NCBI GenBank assembly: GCA_009668975.1
Contig: SBEG01000008.1
Coordinates: 106,600-170,599, forward strand
Length of the DNA stretch: 64,000 nt
Source: Deltaproteobacteria bacterium
GTDB taxonomy: Bacteria; Desulfobacterota; Desulfuromonadia; Geobacterales; Geobacteraceae
Reading direction: 5' to 3'
The notes under the pieces were generated by a model, which worked only from the letters and a program-made list of their open reading frames with translations, made no database searches and was not told the DNA's origin. Within the stretch, counting starts at the first letter, position 1. The number at the start of each line of letters is the position of its first letter. The translations under genes were made by a program, and so were the position numbers. Shown piece after piece: positions 7,561-16,152 of this stretch.

Positions 7561-10068
7561 TTGAAAGCAGTTATCATGGCCGGAGGCTTCGGCACCAGAA
7601 TCCAACCGTTGACCAGCAATATCCCGAAACCGATGATCCCGCTCGCGAACCGCCCGATCATGCTGCACATTGTCGAGCTGCTGAAAAAGCACGGGATCAG
7701 TGAGATGGTCATGCTCCTCTACCATCAGCCCGATATCGTAAAGAATTTTTTTCGGGACGGATCTGATTTCGGCATCAAGATCGAATACGTTACCCCTCTC
7801 CAGGACATGGGGACCGCCGGCGCAGTGAAGTGCGCCGAAAAACTTCTGAAAGAGCGCTTCCTGGTCATCAGCGGCGACCTGCTCACCGACTTCAACCTGA
7901 AGAAAATCATCGACTTCCACACTGAACACCGGGCAATGGCAACGATTACCCTCACTTCGGTGAAGGATCCCCTCCAGTTCGGCGTCGTCATTACCGACAA
8001 AGAGAAAAGGATCACCCAATTCCTCGAAAAACCGGGCTGGGGAGAGGTCATCTCCGACACCATCAATACCGGCATCTACGTGCTGGAGCCGGAAATTTTC
8101 CACTATATCCCCGAAGGCGAGAATTTCGATTTCTCCCATGACCTGTTCCCGATCATGCTGAAAAACAAGGATCCGCTCTTCGGCTACCCGGTCAAGGGCT
8201 ACTGGCGCGATATCGGCAATACCGACTCGTACCGCGAAGCTCACCACGACATCTTTCACGGCAAGATCAATATCAGGATCGATGAGGAGAAACAGGATCT
8301 CCTCGGCAAGGATATCCGCATCGGTACCGAAGTGCGCCTCGAAGACATGAAATCACTGGAGGGAACGGTCATTCTCGGTGACAATTCCCAAATCCTCGGC
8401 AGTTCGAACATCAAGGACTCCGTCATCGGACGCAACTGCACCATCGAAGAGGGCGCCAAACTCTTTCGCACTGTTATCTGGGACAACGTCTACATCAAGA
8501 GAGGGGCAAAGCTGATCGATTCGGTGATCTGCAGCAATGTCAGCATCGGCCAGGGTGTCGTCACCGAAGAGGGCACCATTGTCGCCGACGACACCTCGAT
8601 CGGCGAAGATGCCTACATCAAGAAAGATGTGAAAATCTGGCCGAAAAAACTCATCGAAGCCGGTTCAATCGTCTCAGGAAACCTCATCTGGGGGGAAAAG
8701 TGGAAAAAAACCCTGTTTGAGGGAGCGATGATCCGCGGCCTCACCAATATCGAACTGACCCCGGAATTCATGGCAAAGCTCGGCTGCGCCTACGGCAGCA
8801 CCCTGCCGAAAGGAAGCTACATTCTGGCCGGGCGTGACGCCCATCGTTCCTCGCGGATGTTGAAGCGCAGTTTTCTCGGCGGTATTCTTTCCACCGGCGT
8901 AAACGTTCGTGACCTGAAAATGATCCCCCTGCCGGTACTCCGCTATAAGCTCAAAACCTTCGGTGAAACCGGCGGGGTCATGTTCCGCGAGTCCCAGGAC
9001 GATCCTGCCTCAACGGAAATTCTTTTCCTGGATGCCGACGGAATCGATTTCTCCAGCGCCATGGGCAAAAACGTCGAAAGAATCTTTTACAAGGAAAATT
9101 TCCGGCGGGCGCACCATTCGGAACCGGGCGCCATTTCCGAACTGGCCAACGTCATCGAGTTCTACCGCGAGGGCTTTCTCCGTGCCATCGATGCAGGCGT
9201 GGCAAAACGGGGCAGCTTCAAGGTGGTCGTCGACTTCACCTCGTCCCCGGCCAGCCAGTTCCTGCCCGGACTGCTGAACGCCATGGGCTGTGAGGTCGTC
9301 GCGCTCAACGCCTACATCGAAGAGCAGAGCATGGAAAAGAAAGGACTGGACCGGACCCTCAATCTGCAGCAACTGTCGAAAATCGTCCGGGCCCTGGATG
9401 CACAGGCCGGCTTCTGGCTCGATCCGGCCGCAGAAAGAATCATCCTGGTGGATGAGACCGGCACTGTCCGGACCGGGGAGGAACTCCTCTCCCTGATGGT
9501 GGCGCTCTCACTCCCGAAAGGGGTGAAAGGGGTTTTCGCGGTCCCGGTATCGGCACCTTCCATAATCGAGCAGATGACCCAGGAGAGAGGCTGTACGGTA
9601 CAGCGCACCAAAACATCCGAACGCTCCATGATCGAAGCATCCCTTTCTTCGGAAGTGGTCCTGGCAGGCTCCGGAAACGGTCAATTCGCCTTTCCCCGCT
9701 TCCAGAATTCCTTTGACGGGATGTTTGCCATCGCTAAAATGGTGGAAATGGCAGCAACCAGGGGAACTCCCCTCTCAAAGATAATGGAAGAGATCCCGTT
9801 CCGGACCTACCTGGAAACCATTATCCCCTGCGTCTGGGAGATGAAGGGCCTGGTGATGCGCAAGATGAGTGAAGACAGCCTCGACAAGGAAGCTTCTTTC
9901 ATAGACGGCATCAAGGTGCATTTCGGAGAAGACTGGGTTCTGGTGCTGCCCGACCAGATCCAGCCCTTTATCCGGATTGTCGTCGAAGCCAAGAAAGAGG
10001 AAACGGCCCGGAAACTTATGAAAGAGTACCGGGGAAAAATCGAGTCGTGGAAGAAGGAGCTGCCCTGA
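7561..10068 (+). CDS. Sugar nucleotidyltransferase fused to a degenerate phosphomannomutase-like domain
   Basis: An 835-residue fusion starting at TTG 7561 behind an AAGGAG. Residues 1-230 are a nucleotidyltransferase with the signature MAGGFGTRIQPLTSNIPKPM. Residues about 255-375 are left-handed beta-helix hexapeptide repeats. Residues about 385-835 match the phosphohexomutase fold (GRDAHRSSR at 424-432). Annotation pipelines would usually call it mannose-1-phosphate guanylyltransferase/phosphomannomutase. In the mutase part, however, the phosphoserine loop (TASHNP in active enzymes) reads RESQDDP near residue 477, and the metal loop DGDGDR reads DPAAER (621-626). The mutase activity is therefore probably lost and the domain may be structural or regulatory. 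It abuts the GH57 gene with no gap, in a glycogen/sugar-nucleotide operon. GDP-mannose or ADP/UDP-glucose specificity cannot be decided from sequence. Confidence 0.85.
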   Translation: MKAVIMAGGFGTRIQPLTSNIPKPMIPLANRPIMLHIVELLKKHGISEMVMLLYHQPDIVKNFFRDGSDFGIKIEYVTPLQDMGTAGAVKCAEKLLKERFLVISGDLLTDFNLKKIIDFHTEHRAMATITLTSVKDPLQFGVVITDKEKRITQFLEKPGWGEVISDTINTGIYVLEPEIFHYIPEGENFDFSHDLFPIMLKNKDPLFGYPVKGYWRDIGNTDSYREAHHDIFHGKINIRIDEEKQDLLGKDIRIGTEVRLEDMKSLEGTVILGDNSQILGSSNIKDSVIGRNCTIEEGAKLFRTVIWDNVYIKRGAKLIDSVICSNVSIGQGVVTEEGTIVADDTSIGEDAYIKKDVKIWPKKLIEAGSIVSGNLIWGEKWKKTLFEGAMIRGLTNIELTPEFMAKLGCAYGSTLPKGSYILAGRDAHRSSRMLKRSFLGGILSTGVNVRDLKMIPLPVLRYKLKTFGETGGVMFRESQDDPASTEILFLDADGIDFSSAMGKNVERIFYKENFRRAHHSEPGAISELANVIEFYREGFLRAIDAGVAKRGSFKVVVDFTSSPASQFLPGLLNAMGCEVVALNAYIEEQSMEKKGLDRTLNLQQLSKIVRALDAQAGFWLDPAAERIILVDETGTVRTGEELLSLMVALSLPKGVKGVFAVPVSAPSIIEQMTQERGCTVQRTKTSERSMIEASLSSEVVLAGSGNGQFAFPRFQNSFDGMFAIAKMVEMAATRGTPLSKIMEEIPFRTYLETIIPCVWEMKGLVMRKMSEDSLDKEASFIDGIKVHFGEDWVLVLPDQIQPFIRIVVEAKKEETARKLMKEYRGKIESWKKELP

Positions 10069-12273
10069 GTGACGGCACCACTGCAGGTGGCATTCATCTG
10101 GCATATGCATCAACCGGACTACAAGGACCCGCTGACCGGACACTACCTGCTGCCGTGGACATACCTCCATGCCGTGAAGGATTACTTCGACATGGCGGCA
10201 CTTGTGGATGAAACCGAAGGGGCCCGGGCGGTTTTCAACCTGGTACCCTCGCTCCTTGAGCAGCTGAGGGACTATGCCGAAGGAACGGCTGTCGACCCGT
10301 TCCTGACCCATGGCCGCCTTGACCCGGACGAAATGACCCTGGAAAACCGGCGCTTCATTCTGGACAACTTTTTTTCCGCAAACCGGGAGAGAATGATCGA
10401 GCCGCATTCCCGCTATCTTGAGCTTCTCTATCTTTTCGGCAATGGCTCAAGAAACGGTAAGTCCGATCGACTGCGAAGCCTCGGCTCCCAGGAAATTCTC
10501 GACCTGCAGGTCTGGTTTTTCCTCTCCTGGACAGGGGAAATGGCCCGCCGTCGCTGGCCCGAACTGCAGGAACTGATCAGGAAAGGCAGAAATTTCAGCG
10601 CGCACGATAAAGAGCGCCTGTTCGGCATCCAGCAAGAGATCATTCGCGCCATCATTCCCCTCTACGGAAAGCTTCATCGGGAAGGGAAAGCGGAACTGAC
10701 TGTTTCACCCTACTACCACCCGATTCTCCCCCTCCTCTGTGATAGCGGGATTGCCCGGAAGGCCATGCCGAAGGTGAATCTCCCCCAAACCCGCTTCCGC
10801 CATCCGGAAGACGCCCGGGCCCAGGTGGCCATGGGCATTGAATATTTTACCCGTATCTTCGGTTTCGCTCCGAAGGGCATGTGGCCTTCCGAAGGATCAA
10901 TCAGCGACGAAGCTTTGACGATCATGGCAGAACTCGGCATCAGCTGGGCCGCAAGCGACGAAGGGGTCCTTGCCGCAACCCTGGCCGAAGGTCTCGGTGA
11001 GCGGAAACAAAATCTCTACCGCCCCTATACCTTCTCCCGCAACGGCAACGATCTGGCCCTGCTCTTTCGCGACCATCGTCTTTCCGACCGGATCGGCTTT
11101 GCCTATTCCCGCTGGGAGCAGGAACGCGCCGCGGAAGACTTCGTGGCACGACTCGAGGAAGTTCGCAAATCCAGCGTCGGCCGTGACGCTCTCGTCACCA
11201 TCATCCTCGATGGAGAAAATGCCTGGGAGTACTACCCGGAAAACGGCTATCATTTCCTCTCGGCCCTCTATCGGAAGATTGTCGAGCGACCCGGTCTCCG
11301 GCTCACGACCCCCTCTGAGGCTTTGGAGCGGTTTTCGGACCGGCAGCTACTGGACCACATCCATCCGGGCTCCTGGATCAACGCGAATTACGGCATCTGG
11401 ATCGGACATCCCGAAGAAAACAGCGCCTGGGAGCAGCTTGAACAGGCACGACGGACAGCCGTCCTCAGCAACCCGGAGGTGGCGGCCCTCATGAGCGGGG
11501 CAGTGCTTCCCTCCGCTGATCCCACGGGAGAAGCAAAGGCTTCGCAGGTTTGCCGCCGCCTCTTCGCCGCGGAAGGAAGCGATTGGTTCTGGTGGTATGG
11601 TGATGATCATTTCTCACCCCACAGCAACTATTTTGACAACCTGTTCCGCAACAACCTGATGCAGGTTTACCGCCTGTTGGAACTGCCGGTACCACGGAAC
11701 CTGTTCGAGCCGATCAAAAAGGTTACCCCGGCGGGACTGGTCCGGCTGCCGACAACACTGATTACTCCGGCCATCAACGGGCTGGTGGACGGCTATTTCG
11801 AATGGCTGGGAGCCGGACTGTACGACCTGAGCAGGCAGTCATCGGCAATGCATGAAGCGGAAAGCCTGCTGCTGTGCTTTTTCTACGGCTATGACAGAAA
11901 CTTTTTCTATATCCGGGCCGACGGCGCCTCGCCGCTGGAAAAATTGCTGAAGCCGGGGGACATGCTGCACCTGCATCTCCACCTGGAAAGGGAATTTCTG
12001 CTCGTTATGGACACGAAAAAGACCGAAGGAAAGCTGCTGGTTAAAGCGGAGAATGGCTGGACGGAAACCGGAGAGCTCTGCCAGTGGCGAATTGCCCGGG
12101 TCTGTGAAGCACGTCTTCCCCTCAGCGCCCTCAGCCCGGCAAAGAAAAGCAGCGTATTTGCTTATCTCACCCTCACCAGGGAGCAGGAAGAAATCGGCCG
12201 TTGGCCCACCCAGACCCCGCTGGCTCTCAGCTATGCGGGTCCGGAACTCGAACTGGAAAACTGGCTGGTATAG
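10069..12273 (+). CDS. Glycoside hydrolase family 57 protein
   Basis: A 734-residue GH57 protein starting at GTG directly after the stop of the preceding gene. The family signature WHMHQPDY is at 11-18. The catalytic nucleophile is expected at E275 in KGMWPSEGSI and the acid/base at D381 in IILDGENAWEYY. The GH57 catalytic barrel is followed by a helical bundle and a C-terminal beta-rich domain. GH57 members are retaining amylases, branching enzymes or 4-alpha-glucanotransferases. Its place beside glgA and galT suggests a role in glycogen or alpha-glucan turnover, and the lack of a signal peptide places it in the cytoplasm. The exact specificity cannot be assigned. Confidence 0.9.
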   Translation: MTAPLQVAFIWHMHQPDYKDPLTGHYLLPWTYLHAVKDYFDMAALVDETEGARAVFNLVPSLLEQLRDYAEGTAVDPFLTHGRLDPDEMTLENRRFILDNFFSANRERMIEPHSRYLELLYLFGNGSRNGKSDRLRSLGSQEILDLQVWFFLSWTGEMARRRWPELQELIRKGRNFSAHDKERLFGIQQEIIRAIIPLYGKLHREGKAELTVSPYYHPILPLLCDSGIARKAMPKVNLPQTRFRHPEDARAQVAMGIEYFTRIFGFAPKGMWPSEGSISDEALTIMAELGISWAASDEGVLAATLAEGLGERKQNLYRPYTFSRNGNDLALLFRDHRLSDRIGFAYSRWEQERAAEDFVARLEEVRKSSVGRDALVTIILDGENAWEYYPENGYHFLSALYRKIVERPGLRLTTPSEALERFSDRQLLDHIHPGSWINANYGIWIGHPEENSAWEQLEQARRTAVLSNPEVAALMSGAVLPSADPTGEAKASQVCRRLFAAEGSDWFWWYGDDHFSPHSNYFDNLFRNNLMQVYRLLELPVPRNLFEPIKKVTPAGLVRLPTTLITPAINGLVDGYFEWLGAGLYDLSRQSSAMHEAESLLLCFFYGYDRNFFYIRADGASPLEKLLKPGDMLHLHLHLEREFLLVMDTKKTEGKLLVKAENGWTETGELCQWRIARVCEARLPLSALSPAKKSSVFAYLTLTREQEEIGRWPTQTPLALSYAGPELELENWLV

Positions 12274-12303
12274 CTGTGTGGCACCAGGAAACCGGGAGGA
12301 TAC

Positions 12304-13341
12304 ATGTCAGAACTTCGTTGGGACCCGATTAAGCGACATTGGGTGATCATTGCCGCAGACCGTGGGAGGCGCCCGAGTGACTTCTTCACGGCGGAGCCGC
12401 CAACTCCCATGACCAGTTGCCCTTTCTGCTACGGTAACGAAGACAAGTCTCCCCACGAGATCTTTGCCATCCGCCCATCCGGGCCGCCCAATGCACCCAA
12501 CTGGAAAGTCAGGGTCATCCCGAACAAGTATCCGGTCCTGCGTGTGGAAGGAGAAGTGAAGAGCCGGGCATACGGACCCTATGATGCGATGAACGGCATT
12601 GGCGCCCACGAGATCATCATTGAAACTCCGGAGCATGCCAAAGGGATGGCGGATCTAACCGTGCCCGAAATCAGTGATGTCCTGAAAGCGTACCGGTCAC
12701 GCATCCTCGATCTCCGCAAGGACCTGCGGCTCCGCTACCTGGTTCTTTTCAAAAACCACGGCATCCGGGCCGGCGCCACCCTCAGCCATTCCCACAGTCA
12801 GATTATTGCGGTGCCGCTCGTCCCCCCGGTTACCGTAACCGAACTCGGGGTATGCAGGGAGTTTTTCCAGCTGAAAGACCGCTGCCTCTTCTGTGACATC
12901 CTCGACTTCGAACTTCAGACCGGCGACAGGATCGTCAGGGAATTTCCGGAATTCGTTCTCTTTGCCCCCTACGCATCATGCCTTCCCTTCGAACTCCGGT
13001 TGTTGCCGAAGAAGCATTGCCACGACTTTGCGCTCCTGAACGATGCCGAACTGGAAGGTTTGGCGCGAGCCATGAAAGATATGCTCCTCAGGCTGAAAGA
13101 GGTCTTGAAGGATCCATCCTATAATTTTATCCTCCACACCTCTCCGTCACAGCAGCCTCGCCCCGGCAGACCTGACTTCTGGACCTCGATCGAATATGAC
13201 TATCACTGGCATATCGAGTTGGTGCCGCGGATAACCCCTATTGCCGGATTTGAATGGGGCTCCGGTTTCCATATCAATCCTACTCCACCCGAAGAAGCCG
13301 CGGCGTTCCTCCGGGATGCACTGATCCCGGAGCCAGTCTGA
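12304..13341 (+). CDS. galT: Galactose-1-phosphate uridylyltransferase family protein
   Basis: A 345-residue GalT/HIT-superfamily nucleotidylyltransferase with the N-terminal signature RWDPIKRHWVIIA, zinc-type cysteine pairs CPFC (39-42) and CLFC, and the active-site HSHSQ (162-166), where H164 is the expected nucleotidylated histidine. A second histidine motif, YHWHIEL, is near the C-terminus. GalT exchanges UMP between UDP-glucose and galactose-1-phosphate in the Leloir pathway. In this cluster, without galK or galE nearby, an ADP-glucose-type transferase or phosphorylase linked to glycogen is an alternative. It lies 30 bases after the GH57 gene and is probably in the same operon. Confidence 0.88.
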   Translation: MSELRWDPIKRHWVIIAADRGRRPSDFFTAEPPTPMTSCPFCYGNEDKSPHEIFAIRPSGPPNAPNWKVRVIPNKYPVLRVEGEVKSRAYGPYDAMNGIGAHEIIIETPEHAKGMADLTVPEISDVLKAYRSRILDLRKDLRLRYLVLFKNHGIRAGATLSHSHSQIIAVPLVPPVTVTELGVCREFFQLKDRCLFCDILDFELQTGDRIVREFPEFVLFAPYASCLPFELRLLPKKHCHDFALLNDAELEGLARAMKDMLLRLKEVLKDPSYNFILHTSPSQQPRPGRPDFWTSIEYDYHWHIELVPRITPIAGFEWGSGFHINPTPPEEAAAFLRDALIPEPV

Positions 13342-13540
13342 AGCCTTGGGAAAAACCGCTCATCTTGCTTGACGAAAGTGAGCCCGGCAACGGCTTGCGT
13401 GATACTCCCGGTCGCTGCGTCCGCCGTGATTCAGAAACAAGGCTGCTTTTGACAAACCGCCGGTATTTGGACTATAAAGATTCTTTAGTGGAATTCCTCT
13501 CCCGACTTCATTGTTATTACTATCAAGCAAAGGAATTGTA

Positions 13541-14995
13541 ATGAAAATTCTATTCGTCTCCTCCGAGGTATCACCCTTTGCCAAGACCGGCGGCCTTGCC
13601 GATGTGGCTGGGGCACTGCCGAAAGCTCTAAAAAAAAGCGGCCACGATGTGCGAATCATCATGCCCTTTTACCACTGCGTGGAAACAGGCGGTTTTACTA
13701 TCAAAAAAGCCCGCAAGAGTTTCGAGGTTCCCGTTGACGGGATCATGCGGAAAGGGTTGTTGCGCCAATCTTCGCTGGATGACATCCCGGTCTACCTGGT
13801 GGAGAATAAGGAATATTTTCAGCGTGACGCCCTCTATGGCACACCTGCGGGAGACTATCCGGACAATAGCGAGCGATTCGGTTTTTTCTGTCAGGGTGTC
13901 GTGGATCTTCTGAAAAGGCTCGACTTCCGCCCCGATATCATCCACTGCCATGACTGGCAAACCGCCCTCATCCCTTATATGATCAGACACGAACACAAGC
14001 ATGACCCTTTTTTCGCCAGGACCGCGCTGGTCTACACCATTCATAACCTGGCCTATCAGGGACTCTTCGCGCGGGAAGCGCTCAGCTCCTTTGGCTTGGA
14101 TGATACCCATTTTACCGTTGACCGGCTCGAGTACTACGGCAAGATCAATCTTATGAAGGGAGGGATTCTCGCGGCTGATGTGGTCAACACCGTTTCCAAT
14201 GCCTACTGCCGCGAAATCCGGACGGAAGAACTGGGGTGCGGATTGCAGGGTGTTCTACAGGAGCGGGCTCACGATCTCTACGGTATCCTCAACGGCATCG
14301 ATTACCAGGATTGGAACCCGGCCACAGACCCTCTTATCTTCAAAAACTATACGTCATCAACCCTTTCCGGCAAGGCAGCCAACAAGAAGAATCTGCAGAA
14401 GGCGCTCGGACTGGAACAGAATCCCTCGCTTCCGCTCCTCGGCATGATCACCAGGCTCGCCGCGCAAAAAGGCCTCGATCTGCTCGAAGCCCTTCTGCCG
14501 AAGCTCCAGAAAGAAAACCTGCAGCTGGTGCTCCTCGGAACCGGCGACGAAAAATATATGCAGATCTTTTCCGCCCTGCGGGAAAAACCCTCGGACGCTC
14601 TCTCCATCAACCTGACCTTCGACCTGGCGTTGTCCCATAAAATTTATGCGGCAAGCGACATGTTCCTCATGCCGTCGCTCTATGAACCATGCGGCCTTGG
14701 ACAACTCATTTCCTTCCGCTACGGAGCCGTGCCGGTGGTCAGGAAAACCGGCGGACTGGCCGACACGGTGTTCGACCCCAAGGACGGGGTCCGCGAAGCG
14801 AATGGTTTCACCTTTGATGAGTACTCACCCGAGGCCTTCTGGGCTGCCATCAGCCGTGCGCTGGAAACGTACCAAAACCGGAAAAAATGGGACAAGATGG
14901 TGAGAACCGGTATGAACTCGGATTTTTCCTGGGATCATTCCGCAAGGGAGTACGAAGTACTCTATGAGAAAGCCCTTACTAAAATTCAGGTGTGA
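13541..14995 (+). CDS. glgA: Glycogen synthase (GT5)
   Basis: A 484-residue GT5 glycogen/starch synthase that adds glucosyl units from ADP-glucose to the non-reducing end of alpha-1,4-glucan. The ADP-glucose-binding KTGGLADV motif is at 15-22 and the C-terminal EPCGLGQL motif is present. The ATG at 13541 has an AAAGGAATT Shine-Dalgarno; the ten-codon longer ORF is not needed. About 200 bases separate it from galT, so it may have its own promoter. The cluster has no glgC, so ADP-glucose must come from elsewhere or from the upstream nucleotidyltransferase. Confidence 0.96.
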   Translation: MKILFVSSEVSPFAKTGGLADVAGALPKALKKSGHDVRIIMPFYHCVETGGFTIKKARKSFEVPVDGIMRKGLLRQSSLDDIPVYLVENKEYFQRDALYGTPAGDYPDNSERFGFFCQGVVDLLKRLDFRPDIIHCHDWQTALIPYMIRHEHKHDPFFARTALVYTIHNLAYQGLFAREALSSFGLDDTHFTVDRLEYYGKINLMKGGILAADVVNTVSNAYCREIRTEELGCGLQGVLQERAHDLYGILNGIDYQDWNPATDPLIFKNYTSSTLSGKAANKKNLQKALGLEQNPSLPLLGMITRLAAQKGLDLLEALLPKLQKENLQLVLLGTGDEKYMQIFSALREKPSDALSINLTFDLALSHKIYAASDMFLMPSLYEPCGLGQLISFRYGAVPVVRKTGGLADTVFDPKDGVREANGFTFDEYSPEAFWAAISRALETYQNRKKWDKMVRTGMNSDFSWDHSAREYEVLYEKALTKIQV

Positions 14996-15002
14996 GGTGG
15001 GA

Positions 15003-15164
15003 ATGACGACTGAACCGGATGAATTTGAACAACTTGCCAGAGAGATCCGGAGCCTTATCAAGGAAAACAAACGATTTCTGGAAAGGGTTCGTGAAGAGGA
15101 CTTCGAACCGGAAGAAGGCGAAGATGACTGCGAGGACTCGCCGGAGGACTTCGAAGAGCTGTAA
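15003..15164 (+). CDS. Small acidic protein following glgA
   Basis: A 53-residue ORF beginning at ATG 15003, seven bases after the glgA stop, with a GAGGTGGGA Shine-Dalgarno. It has a helical, charged N-terminal half (EFEQLAREIRSLIKENKRFLERV) and a strongly acidic tail. No family was recognised. Spacing, Shine-Dalgarno and orientation support translation together with glgA. It could be a regulator or chaperone of the synthase, but that is a guess. Confidence 0.6.
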   Translation: MTTEPDEFEQLAREIRSLIKENKRFLERVREEDFEPEEGEDDCEDSPEDFEEL

Positions 15165-15166
15165 TA

Positions 15167-15285
15167 CCAATTCCAGATCAAGGATGATCTCAAGGCGGCG
15201 AGGATTGAGGCTGCGAGGCGTACTGAAGAGTACGTTGAGCAGTCGAAGACGAGCCAACGCAGAGAGGGCCTTGATCTGGAATTGG
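15167..15285. repeat. MITE-like intergenic element, copy 1
   Basis: The 119-base element is bounded by perfect 17-base terminal inverted repeats, CCAATTCCAGATCAAGG (15167-15183) and its complement (15269-15285). A nearly identical but inverted and slightly deleted copy is at 18446-18549. The interior (15213-15258) carries a GCGAGGCGTA...TACGTTGAG...GCCAAC core with the hairpin CGTAC-TGAAGA-GTACG, shared with the element at 25959-26134. No ORF and no clear target-site duplication were seen. Confidence 0.88.
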
Positions 15286-15301
15286 AATAATTCCGTAGAA
15301 G

Positions 15302-15336
15302 AAAGGCCCGCGAATCCGATTATTCGAGGGCCTTTT
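15302..15336. terminator. Bidirectional intrinsic terminator between the glgA cluster and Nudix
   Basis: The stem AAAGGCCCGCGAAT/ATTCGAGGGCCTTTT, with one bulge or mismatch and a six-base loop, is followed by short T runs on both strands. It sits between convergent genes, after the small ORF on the plus strand and after the Nudix gene on the minus strand. Confidence 0.65.
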
Positions 15337-15367
15337 GCGTAGCAGCCGGCAAGAATCCACGGCATCT

Positions 15368-15991
15368 TCAGAGCTTCAGCAAGGTGATGAAATCCGTAAC
15401 GAGCAAATAGGTAAGTCCCCACAACACCGGTTCTCCGGGATGGGAAAGAGTTATGCCCGGGCGAATCATCGCCTGACCGGCAAAGCGGACACTTTTCTCA
15501 CCCCGTCGCGAAGGGTCGGTCAGATCCGCAAGTGGCACCCAGAAGGCATCCTGGACTTCCTCCTGAAACAGGCGCAAAGGACCGGACTCTTCCAGCAGAT
15601 AGATAAAACAGGAAACGAGAATCGGGAGATGCGCTCCAGTTCTATCGGATAACCGGCCGAGAAAACGAGCTTTACTCAGATCAATCCCCACCTCTTCCCA
15701 GGTTTCACGTTCCGCGGCGGTACGAAGATCCCGGTCGCCATTTTCCATCTTGCCGCCCGGAAAGCTGATATTTCCGGACCAGGGATCCTTTTCGTTCTCT
15801 GCCCGTTGCATGAAAAGCACTTGGAGACCGGAGGCGTTTTCTCTGATGATGAGGGCCACCGCGGCATGGATGATACCCTGTACGGGCAGGTTGATCTGTT
15901 CGGGCAGGTGCCCGGCTAATGACTGTTCCAGGTGTTCGCGTGTTATCATGACATTTCCCATATTTATAAGTCCGACAGGATCCCTGGCCAT
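15368..15991 (-). CDS. Nudix hydrolase, CoA-pyrophosphatase type
   Basis: A 207-residue protein with a complete Nudix box at about 80-102 (GGKMENGDRDLRTAAERETW followed by EEVGID), which hydrolyses nucleoside diphosphates linked to another moiety. The preceding NISFPGG and the alpha-helical N-terminus resemble the NudL/YeaB CoA-pyrophosphatase group, though substrate is not proven. The ATG at 15991 is preceded by AGGGAGAGG, which is better than the upstream alternative at 16075 and the downstream one near 15963. It is convergent with the glgA cluster and divergent from the M16 peptidase. Confidence 0.85.
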   Translation of the reverse strand: MARDPVGLINMGNVMITREHLEQSLAGHLPEQINLPVQGIIHAAVALIIRENASGLQVLFMQRAENEKDPWSGNISFPGGKMENGDRDLRTAAERETWEEVGIDLSKARFLGRLSDRTGAHLPILVSCFIYLLEESGPLRLFQEEVQDAFWVPLADLTDPSRRGEKSVRFAGQAMIRPGITLSHPGEPVLWGLTYLLVTDFITLLKL

Positions 15992-16152
15992 AGTAGCCTC
16001 TCCCTGCGCGATTGACAACCGGCAAAGTACGCGGGCACCCGCAAGCCTCGCAGGTGCCGGGAAACCCTTTGACATCGCGGGTTCTTTCCGTTAGGTTGAG
16101 CCGACATCATATCCGTGAAAGCAGAACCAACTTACCAGAATCCGGAGGTTTC

